Shown: positions 6,132-11,484 of the stretch, piece after piece
Numbering within the stretch: the stretch's first letter is position 1
Layout of the letters: every line of letters starts with the position of its first letter
Assembly (NCBI GenBank): GCA_937901145.1
Contig: CALCHE010000021.1
Coordinates: 1 to 11,484, forward strand
Source: an uncultured Clostridia bacterium
GTDB lineage: Bacteria > Bacillota > Clostridia > Oscillospirales > Acutalibacteraceae
Reading direction: 5' to 3'
DNA length: 11,484 nucleotides
Translations under genes and position numbers: made by a program
The notes under the pieces: generated by a model
The model's input: the letters and a program-made list of their open reading frames with translations, nothing else
Databases searched by the model: none
What the model was told of the DNA's origin: nothing

Positions 6132-7313
6132 TTATAATTCGGTCAGAGCCGCTTTCATCGAAGCGAGGCCCTTATCTATTTCCTCATATGTGATAGTGAG
6201 AGGCGGAAGAAGTCTCACCTTAGCCTTCGCCGTAAGGAGAAGACAACCCTTTTCAATAGCCTTTTTTACCACATCAGCACTTTTAACAGTTTCATCAAGT
6301 CTGACACCCAACATCAGACCGAGACCGTCAATGCCTGCAACGTGAGGCATTTTAAGTATTTTTTCGCGGATATACTCCCCTTTTTTCTTGACCTCATCGA
6401 GAAAATCTCTGTCAAGGCGACTCAAAATATGTGCCGCACCGGCTGTGGCGACAGGATTTCCTCCGAAAGTAGTAGCGTGGTCACCTGCACCGAATACATT
6501 CTCGGTTTTTTCACCGAAAAGAATACATCCTAATGGCAGGCCACCGCCTATACCCTTGGCTGTGGTTACGATGTCCGGCTTAATTCCGTAATGCTGAAAG
6601 GCGAAAAGCTCACCTGTACGTCCTACACCTGTCTGAACTTCATCAACAATAAATACAAGATCATATTCATTACAGATACCTTCTACCTCCTTGACATATT
6701 CAGTGTCGAGCGGCATAACTCCGCCTTCCCCTTGAATAAGCTCAACCATAATGGCACAAACAGTTCCGTCAAGAGACTTTTTCAGTTCTTCTGTGTCATT
6801 GGCAGGAACAAACTCAAAGCCATCTGTAAAGGGAAAGAAATACTTATGAAAAACATCCTGCCCCGTGGCAGAAAGAGTAGTCACGGTTCTGCCGTGGAAG
6901 GAATTTACGAGTGTGAGAACCTTGTTTCTGCCCTGTCCGTATTTTTCATAGCTGTATTTACGGGCGCATTTAATAGCACCCTCATTGCTTTCCGCACCGC
7001 TGTTAGAGAAAAACACCTTTTTCATCCCTGTTTTTTCACAGAGAAGCTTTGCCGCTTCAGTGCACGGCTTGGTATAATAAAGATTTGAAATATGCTGTAA
7101 AGTATTCAGCTGAGCAGTTACTGCTTCGATCCAACCTTCATCGCAGAAGCCGAGGGAATTTACTCCGATACCGCTCGAAAAGTCAATATATTCTTTGCCG
7201 TTAAAGTCGTAGCAAGTAGCATTTTTACCCTTTTCAACAGCAACAGGAAATCTTCCGTATGTGCCTGCTACATAGCTTTGATCAGCGTCTTTTATTAAAT
7301 CAAAATTACTCAA
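6132..7313 (-). CDS. argD: Acetylornithine aminotransferase ArgD
   Basis: The 393-residue protein is a class-III, PLP-dependent aminotransferase of normal length. It converts N-acetylglutamate semialdehyde plus glutamate to N-acetylornithine and 2-oxoglutarate in the cytoplasm. Visible signatures are NSGAESNEGAIKCAR (about 104-118), HGRTVTTLSATG (140-151), the pyridoxal-ring-contacting IVDEVQTG with Asp224, and the Schiff-base lysine Lys253 in TTAKGIGGGLPLG. The start is TTG 7313, 8 bases after AGGGGAG (7322-7328). No in-frame Met exists until far inside the conserved fold, so the rare start codon is well supported. It overlaps the end of argB by 8 bases, implying coupled translation. It is the last gene of the operon and is followed by a terminator. 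In this family a side activity on succinyldiaminopimelate (lysine pathway) is possible. Succinylornithine transaminase is unlikely, given the arg-biosynthetic context. Confidence 0.96.
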   Translation of the reverse strand: MSNFDLIKDADQSYVAGTYGRFPVAVEKGKNATCYDFNGKEYIDFSSGIGVNSLGFCDEGWIEAVTAQLNTLQHISNLYYTKPCTEAAKLLCEKTGMKKVFFSNSGAESNEGAIKCARKYSYEKYGQGRNKVLTLVNSFHGRTVTTLSATGQDVFHKYFFPFTDGFEFVPANDTEELKKSLDGTVCAIMVELIQGEGGVMPLDTEYVKEVEGICNEYDLVFIVDEVQTGVGRTGELFAFQHYGIKPDIVTTAKGIGGGLPLGCILFGEKTENVFGAGDHATTFGGNPVATAGAAHILSRLDRDFLDEVKKKGEYIREKILKMPHVAGIDGLGLMLGVRLDETVKSADVVKKAIEKGCLLLTAKAKVRLLPPLTITYEEIDKGLASMKAALTEL

Positions 7314-8184
7314 TTATATCGCTCCCCTGCATAAGTGTTCCTATACCCTCTTTAGAGAACATTTCAATAATTATCGAATGAGGTATTCTGCCGTCAATCA
7401 TAACAGCTTTTTTCACACCTGAACGAATTGCTTTTTCACAGCTTTTAATTTTCGGTATCATTCCCCCGGAAATTACTCCAGACTCGATAAGGTCATCGAT
7501 TTCATCAATATGAATTTCAGGTATAAGAGAATTTTTATCATTAACATCACGAAGCAAACCGGGAATATCCGAAAGAGTGATGATATTTTCAGCACCTAAT
7601 GCCGCTGCAATTTCTGCCGCTGCTGTATCTGCATTAATGTTATAAACCTGTCCCTCATCATCAATACCGACAGTAGCAATAACAGGAATATAATCCTCCT
7701 CCATAACCTTGATTATAGGTGCAGGATCAACAGAAACAATTTCACCTACATATCCGTAATCGAATTTTTCATCACTAAGCTTTTCAGCCTTTATCATACC
7801 TCCGTCTATACCGCAGAGTCCAATAGCCTTACCACCGCAGACACCGATAAGAGATACGAGATCCTTGTTGGTCTTGCCCGCAAGAACCATCTGCACTACT
7901 TCTGCCGTGTCGGAATCGGTATAACGGAGACCTCCTACAAATTTCGATTCTATTCCGAGTTTGGAAAGCATACCGCTGATTTCGGGCCCGCCTCCGTGTA
8001 CAAGAACAATCTTGACTCCGACGAGAGAAAGAAGGATAATGTCACTCATAACTGCCTTCTTAAGCTCGGGATTAATCATAGCATTACCGCCGTATTTCAC
8101 GACAACGGTTTTACCGTAATATTTCTGAATATAAGGAAGAGCATCTGTAAGTATTTTCGCCCTTGTTGCATCATTAAACTCCAT
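7306..8184 (-). CDS. argB: N-acetylglutamate kinase ArgB
   Basis: The 292-residue protein is an amino-acid-kinase-fold enzyme that phosphorylates N-acetylglutamate with ATP. Seen in order are VVKYGGNAM (about 28-36), LVHGGGPEIS (about 62-71) for phosphate and substrate binding, GGLRYTD, the substrate/nucleotide region INADTAAAEIAAALGA and GGMIPKI near the C-terminus. An N-terminal helical extension (TDALPYIQKYYGK before the first strand) is the feature associated with hexameric, arginine-inhibited kinases. This fits a cyclic pathway, where this step rather than acetylglutamate synthesis is usually the feedback target; inhibition here is inference from family knowledge. ATG 8184 has AAGGTGG seven bases upstream, overlapping the argJ stop codon 12 bases away. 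The 3' end overlaps argD by 8 bases. Confidence 0.97.
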   Translation of the reverse strand: MEFNDATRAKILTDALPYIQKYYGKTVVVKYGGNAMINPELKKAVMSDIILLSLVGVKIVLVHGGGPEISGMLSKLGIESKFVGGLRYTDSDTAEVVQMVLAGKTNKDLVSLIGVCGGKAIGLCGIDGGMIKAEKLSDEKFDYGYVGEIVSVDPAPIIKVMEEDYIPVIATVGIDDEGQVYNINADTAAAEIAAALGAENIITLSDIPGLLRDVNDKNSLIPEIHIDEIDDLIESGVISGGMIPKIKSCEKAIRSGVKKAVMIDGRIPHSIIIEMFSKEGIGTLMQGSDIIE

Positions 8185-8196
8185 TGTTTTACCACC

Positions 8197-9411
8197 TTAA
8201 GTACGGTAATCACCGTTAATTTTTACATAATCGTAGGTCAGGTCACAGCCCCACGCAGTAGCAGAAAAATCGCCCTGATTCATTTCGATATCGAGAACTA
8301 TCTCATCCTCGAGCAGTATTTCTTTAGCCTTTTCCTCGGAAAACTCAATACCGAAGCCCTTTTCGCAAACCTTGACCTTACCTTTACAGGATGAAAGATA
8401 AACATCAATTTTGTCTACAGAGAAATCTCCCTCAGTATAACCGATAGCGCATAAAATTCTTCCCCAGTTCGCATCTGCACCGAACATAGCAGTTTTTACA
8501 AGCGAGGAACAGATAATACTCTTAGCTATTTTCTTTGCAGTTGCCTCATCACAGCAGGATGTAACATTACATTCGAGAAGTCTCTGAGCACCCTCGCCGT
8601 CACCTGCGATGAGTCTGGAAAGTTTGACAGAAACAGCCATAAGAGCCTCTTTAAAGACGGAATAATCATCATTTTCACTTTCAATTAATGCGTTTTCTGC
8701 TTTACCGTTAGCCATAATGCAGACCATATCATTGGTGGATGTGTCGCCGTCTACAGAAATCATATTAAAGGTATCCTTCACCGTGTCAGAGAGTGCTTTT
8801 TGAAGCATTTTAGATGAAATAGCACAGTCAGTCGTCATAAAACAGAGCATAGTCGCCATATTCGGATGAATCATACCCGAGCCCTTACAGCAGGCACCTA
8901 AGGTTACTGTCTTGTCGCCAAGAGTAAAGGTTACAGCGCATTCTTTAGCTACAGTGTCAGTGGTCATAATAGCCTCAGCTGCATCCTGTCCTCTCTGTGC
9001 TGTCATCTGTGAGGCAAGGTTTTCGGCAGACTCAGCGATAGGTGTCACATCAAGACTCATACCTATAACACCTGTGGAGGCTACGATAATGTCACTTTTA
9101 TCTACAGACATAGCATCAGATGCGATTTTACACATCAGCTCTGCCTTCTCCACACCGTCGTGATTACAGGTGTTAGCGTTTCCGCTGTTAACGATAACAG
9201 CCTGAGCCATACCGTCAGAAAGGTTCTCTCTGGTTACAGTAATAGGAGCACCGTAAACTTTATTCTGAGTGTATACCGCAGCCGCTGGACATCTGACCTC
9301 ACTTTTAATCATAGCGAGATCTTTTTTTGTCTGATTTTTTCTGATACCGCAGTGAATACCTGAAGCCGTAAAGCCCTTAGCTGCAGTTACACCGCCATTT
9401 ATAAATTCCAT
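8197..9411 (-). CDS. argJ: Bifunctional ornithine acetyltransferase / N-acetylglutamate synthase ArgJ
   Basis: From ATG 9411 the product has 404 residues, the normal family length. It transfers the acetyl group of N-acetylornithine to glutamate, giving ornithine and regenerating N-acetylglutamate. Recognisable features are the N-terminal GGVTAAKGF, IVNSGNANTC (about 73-82), ASTGVIG (111-117) and the autoproteolysis site KGSGMIHPNMATML. There cleavage is expected between Ala186 and Thr187, with Thr187 becoming the nucleophile of the beta chain. The protein ends with YVKINGDYRT, typical of the family. The longest frame adds 11 residues from 9444, but GGAGGT at 9418-9423, 6 bases before ATG 9411, shows the inner start is the real one. 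This also removes an apparent overlap with argC. Whether it also uses acetyl-CoA (bifunctional) or only recycles (monofunctional) cannot be decided from sequence. No argA is seen here. Confidence 0.96.
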   Translation of the reverse strand: MEFINGGVTAAKGFTASGIHCGIRKNQTKKDLAMIKSEVRCPAAAVYTQNKVYGAPITVTRENLSDGMAQAVIVNSGNANTCNHDGVEKAELMCKIASDAMSVDKSDIIVASTGVIGMSLDVTPIAESAENLASQMTAQRGQDAAEAIMTTDTVAKECAVTFTLGDKTVTLGACCKGSGMIHPNMATMLCFMTTDCAISSKMLQKALSDTVKDTFNMISVDGDTSTNDMVCIMANGKAENALIESENDDYSVFKEALMAVSVKLSRLIAGDGEGAQRLLECNVTSCCDEATAKKIAKSIICSSLVKTAMFGADANWGRILCAIGYTEGDFSVDKIDVYLSSCKGKVKVCEKGFGIEFSEEKAKEILLEDEIVLDIEMNQGDFSATAWGCDLTYDYVKINGDYRT

Positions 9412-9417
9412 AATAAT

Positions 9418-9423
9418 ACCTCC
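9418..9423 (-). promoter_or_regulatory. Ribosome binding site deciding the argJ start
   Basis: GGAGGT lies between the argC stop (9425-9427) and ATG 9411 with a 6-base spacing. No comparable site precedes the longer start at 9444, which is inside argC. Confidence 0.85.
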
Positions 9424-9424
9424 G

Positions 9425-10351
9425 TTAAATGAGTGCCGTTTCAATCGGAAAATCCATAGCTATGTTCATATTCTCTATGGCTGCCGAAGAAGCACCCTTT
9501 CCTAAATTGTCAAAAACCGATGTGACGGTAATTCTTTCATCATTACCACACAAGTAAATTTTCATTTTATTTGTACCTTCAAGTCCTATCGGAGAAAGCA
9601 TAGCTGTTTCCGCTTTATGAACGGAAATAAAGGTACTGTCTTTATAGAAATCACAGTAAAAACCATAAAGTCTGTCAAGCGTCATTTCCTTATTAAAAAG
9701 TTTGGTAAACAAAGGCACAGTGACAGCCATTCCGCAGTAATAGTCGCTGACTATCGGAGAAAATACAGGAAAATCAGAAAGACCTGTTATCGCCTTCATT
9801 TCAGGCAGATGCTTATGCACCTGTGTCAGCCCGTACTGTCTCGGTGTACCGATCTCCTCTTCTCTGTCAGGATTTTCATAGTCAGCTATCATTTTATTTC
9901 CGCCGCCGCTATAGCCTGTTATGCTGTGACAGGTCACAGGGTAATCGGGTGAAATTATTCCTTCAGAAACCAAAGGATAGACAATAGAAATAAAGCCTGT
10001 AGCGTGACAGCCGGGATTGGCTATCCTTTTTGAATTTTTAATATTTTCATAATGCTTATCGGAAAGTTCAGGAAAACCATAGGTCCAGCCTTCAGCAGTT
10101 CTGTGGGCGGTACTCGCGTCGATTACTACTGTTTCAGGATTTGTCACCAGCTTCACTGCTTCTTTAGCAGCTTCGTCAGGAAGACACAAAAAGACAACAT
10201 CACTTTCGTTCATCAGCTTCTGTCTTTCTGCAGTATCCTTTCTTTTACTTTCTTCTATTTCAAGCAAGGCAACAAAGGGATGCTTCAGCAGCTTTTCTTT
10301 AAGCTGAAGACCCGTAGTGCCTGCCTGTCCGTCGATAAATACCTTTGCCAT
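9425..10351 (-). CDS. argC: N-acetyl-gamma-glutamyl-phosphate reductase ArgC (type 2)
   Basis: From ATG 10351 the product has 308 residues. It reduces N-acetylglutamyl phosphate to the semialdehyde with NADPH. The N-terminus MAKVFIDGQAGTTGLQL is the nucleotide-binding glycine motif in the form typical of the shorter, type-2 ArgC group. The catalytic cysteine is Cys115 in RIANPGCHATGF. STAHRT (80-85), GYSGGGNKM and HKHLPEM are further family blocks. The longest frame starts 9 codons earlier at 10378, but those codons lie in the AT-rich leader. AGAGGT at 10357-10362 is correctly placed for ATG 10351, and homologues begin at this point as far as I know the family. It is the first gene of argCJBD, 13 bases upstream of argJ, and follows a consensus promoter with operator-like palindromes. 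Confidence 0.96.
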   Translation of the reverse strand: MAKVFIDGQAGTTGLQLKEKLLKHPFVALLEIEESKRKDTAERQKLMNESDVVFLCLPDEAAKEAVKLVTNPETVVIDASTAHRTAEGWTYGFPELSDKHYENIKNSKRIANPGCHATGFISIVYPLVSEGIISPDYPVTCHSITGYSGGGNKMIADYENPDREEEIGTPRQYGLTQVHKHLPEMKAITGLSDFPVFSPIVSDYYCGMAVTVPLFTKLFNKEMTLDRLYGFYCDFYKDSTFISVHKAETAMLSPIGLEGTNKMKIYLCGNDERITVTSVFDNLGKGASSAAIENMNIAMDFPIETALI

Positions 10352-10356
10352 AAAAT

Positions 10357-10362
10357 ACCTCT
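10357..10362 (-). promoter_or_regulatory. Ribosome binding site deciding the argC start
   Basis: AGAGGT is 5 bases upstream of ATG 10351. The upstream alternative ATG 10378 has only AT-rich DNA before it. Confidence 0.75.
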
Positions 10363-10363
10363 T

Positions 10364-10377
10364 TATATAATTATACA
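10364..10377 (-). promoter_or_regulatory. Possible ARG-box-like operator in the argC leader
   Basis: TGTATAATTATATA on the minus strand is an imperfect palindrome with half-sites 4 bases apart, as in ArgR/AhrC boxes. It lies in the transcribed leader just before the ribosome site. AT-rich DNA makes chance palindromes common, so this is tentative. Confidence 0.3.
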
Positions 10378-10395
10378 TATTAAATGCATATTTTC

Positions 10396-10408
10396 TGTAT
10401 ATTATACA
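10396..10408 (-). promoter_or_regulatory. Possible ArgR-type operator over the arg -10 element
   Basis: TGTATAATATACA is a perfect 13-bp palindrome around a central base and completely covers the -10 hexamer. A bound repressor there would block RNA polymerase. It resembles, but does not match exactly, the TGAAT-N4-ATTCA arginine box. Repression by ArgR/AhrC is inference from its position and the genes it controls. Confidence 0.4.
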
Positions 10409-10428
10409 TTATTTTCTAATTTTGTCAA
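10401..10428 (-). promoter_or_regulatory. Promoter of argCJBD
   Basis: On the minus strand a perfect -35 TTGACA (10423-10428) and a perfect -10 TATAAT (10401-10406) are separated by 16 bases. Transcription should start near 10394, giving a leader of about 43 bases before argC. Confidence 0.88.
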
Positions 10429-10461
10429 TATATTCCTGTATAAATATTTGAGCTTCGACGT

Positions 10462-10504
10462 AAAAAATACACAAGGAATAATTCATCCGAATCTTCCCTG
10501 TGTA
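10462..10504 (-). terminator. Second terminator-like hairpin between tsf and arg
   Basis: On the minus strand TACACAGGGAA (10494-10504) pairs with TTCCTTGTGTA (10468-10478) through one G-U pair. An inner ATTC/GAAT helix is possible, and TTTTTT follows. The G-U becomes an A-C mismatch on the plus strand, so it is built for minus-strand RNA. It lies downstream of the tsf terminator and upstream of the arg promoter. Confidence 0.75.
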
Positions 10505-10546
10505 TAATTCAAGAAAATACCATATACACTATTAAAAATCAATATG

Positions 10547-10572
10547 AAAATCCACCCCCGAAGGAGTGGATT
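10547..10572 (-). terminator. Rho-independent terminator of tsf
   Basis: A 10-bp stem AATCCACTCC/GGGGTGGATT with a TTCG tetraloop (10563-10572 with 10549-10558) is followed by TT and a T-rich stretch on the minus strand. It begins 16 bases after the tsf stop codon. Confidence 0.88.
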
Positions 10573-10588
10573 CAAAACCGAAAGTTAA

Positions 10589-11484
10589 TTATTTAACCAT
10601 TGAAGCGATTTCTGCTGCGAAATCGTCAACCTTCTTTTCGATGCCTTCACCCTTAGCGAAACGAACAAAGCTCTTAACCTTGATGTCTGCACCAAGTGCC
10701 TTAGCTACTGAATTTACATAGCCGTTAACATCACCTTCGAAGAGATCGGAACGAACGAATGCCTGCTCAAGAAGGCAAACTTCCTTAACCTGCTTTGAAA
10801 GACGACCCTGAACGAGACCTACGAAGATCTTGTTTTCTGAAATTTCAGCCTTATGTGAAACTGCGATTTCAGCAAGAGTAGCAAGAGCTTCCTTAGAAAT
10901 GAAGTTAACGAAGTTCTTTCTCTGCTTCTGATCGAGACCGTTGTAGATGTTTGCATCCTCGTCGCTCCACTTTTTCTCAGAAATAGCTTCTGCGATAAGG
11001 CTGTTAAGCACGGGAACGGGAAGAGTTTCTGGCTTGTTGAGTGCGCTGTCGATGGTGATTGATTCCATCTTAGCAAACTCTTCAGCAGAAATATCGGATT
11101 TGCCTAAATATTCGGGGCTCATAGCAGCAATCTGCATTGCTACGTTTTTGCTCATTGCTACGAATTCGTCGTTAGCTGCTGTAGCATCGTCAACATCAAA
11201 CGCAACGAGAACACCAACAGTACCGCCTGCATGGATGTAAGAAGCGGTGTGACCTTCTACAAGAGCAAATCTGCGAACCTTCATATTTTCACGAAGAGCA
11301 AGGAATACCTCCTGAACTTCTTCATCAACTGTTTTATCAGAGTCAACTGCCTTAGTAGCAAGAAGAGCTTCAAGATCTGCGGGCTTTGCAGCAACAACAG
11401 TCTTAACAACCTTATTAGCAAGCTCAACAAAGGGAGCACCCTTAGCAACGAAGTCTGTTTCGCAGTTGATTTCAACAAGAGCAC
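10589..11484 (-). CDS. tsf: Translation elongation factor Ts, partial (N-terminus outside window)
   Basis: One continuous frame runs from the right edge (first full codon begins at 11482) to TAA at 10589, giving 297 visible residues. EF-Ts is the guanine-nucleotide exchange factor that regenerates EF-Tu-GTP during translation. The visible part begins ALVEINCETDFVAK, which contains the diagnostic TDFVAK motif. It continues with ENMKVRRFALVEG and ends VKSFVRFAKGEGIEKKVDDFAAEIASM, all classical EF-Ts core blocks. About 70 residues (UBA-like domain and first core strands) lie outside the window. The Met at 11284 is internal and not the start, and a 67-codon frame at 11281-11484 is a shadow. The core appears longer than in E. 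coli EF-Ts: between the SAEEFAKMESI block and the EISENKIFVGLVQGRLSKQ block there are about 60 extra residues (roughly 10840-11040). rpsB is expected just beyond the right edge, by the usual gene order. The frame is intact and in the same codon style as the arg genes. Confidence 0.97.
   Translation of the reverse strand, partial: ALVEINCETDFVAKGAPFVELANKVVKTVVAAKPADLEALLATKAVDSDKTVDEEVQEVFLALRENMKVRRFALVEGHTASYIHAGGTVGVLVAFDVDDATAANDEFVAMSKNVAMQIAAMSPEYLGKSDISAEEFAKMESITIDSALNKPETLPVPVLNSLIAEAISEKKWSDEDANIYNGLDQKQRKNFVNFISKEALATLAEIAVSHKAEISENKIFVGLVQGRLSKQVKEVCLLEQAFVRSDLFEGDVNGYVNSVAKALGADIKVKSFVRFAKGEGIEKKVDDFAAEIASMVK

Noticed and set aside
6591..7088. A 165-codon plus-strand frame inside argD.
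   Set aside because: It is antisense to a fully recognisable aminotransferase and has no domain signature.
11281..11484. A 67-codon minus-strand Leu-rich frame at the right edge.
   Set aside because: It is out of frame with tsf. The correct frame over the same bases gives the EF-Ts TDFVAK region and continues without a stop.
1..11484. CRISPR arrays, transposons, phage or defence genes, riboswitches.
   Set aside because: No regularly spaced repeats, terminal inverted repeats, transposase or integrase motifs, or long structured leaders were seen. The arg leader is only about 43 bases, too short for a T-box.

Overview
The window looks like chromosomal DNA of a low-GC Gram-positive bacterium (Bacillota). 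It is most likely a gut- or rumen-type Clostridia in or near Ruminococcus/Oscillospirales. That placement is inference from strong AGGAGG-type ribosome sites, sigma-A-like promoters, a VanRS-style OmpR two-component pair, a type-2 ArgC beside a cyclic-pathway ArgJ, and moderate-to-low GC. Every gene supported here lies on the minus strand, so transcription runs from high to low coordinates.

Read in the direction of transcription, the window opens with the 3' part of tsf (EF-Ts, 10589-11484, N-terminus outside the window) and a UUCG-loop terminator. A second terminator-like hairpin and a consensus promoter with operator-like palindromes follow. This promoter drives argC-argJ-argB-argD (10351 to 6132), which takes N-acetylglutamate to N-acetylornithine; ArgJ releases ornithine while recycling the acetyl group. 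A hairpin terminator closes the operon.

Next come a singly promoted GNAT acetyltransferase (5388-5984) and a three-gene unit with its own promoter (5318 to 2185). That unit encodes an OmpR-family response regulator, its sensor kinase (4-bp overlap) and a membrane-anchored SGNH/DltD-like protein. The arrangement suggests the sensor governs or monitors a cell-envelope modification. A strong terminator follows. Then come a monocistronic YjdF/DUF2238-like membrane protein (1272-2024), a tRNA-Pro(CGG) gene with its own promoter and terminator, and a truncated, markedly AT-richer SLC13/ArsB-like transporter gene running off the left edge (1-982).

I found no CRISPR array, transposase, phage gene or convincing new defence or biosynthetic system. 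The window is mostly ordinary core genome. The items worth a second look are the AT-rich transporter next to a tRNA 3' end, the sensor/SGNH operon without an acyltransferase partner in view, an internal extension in EF-Ts, the arg operator region with its upstream hairpin, and several gene starts that differ from the longest ORF.
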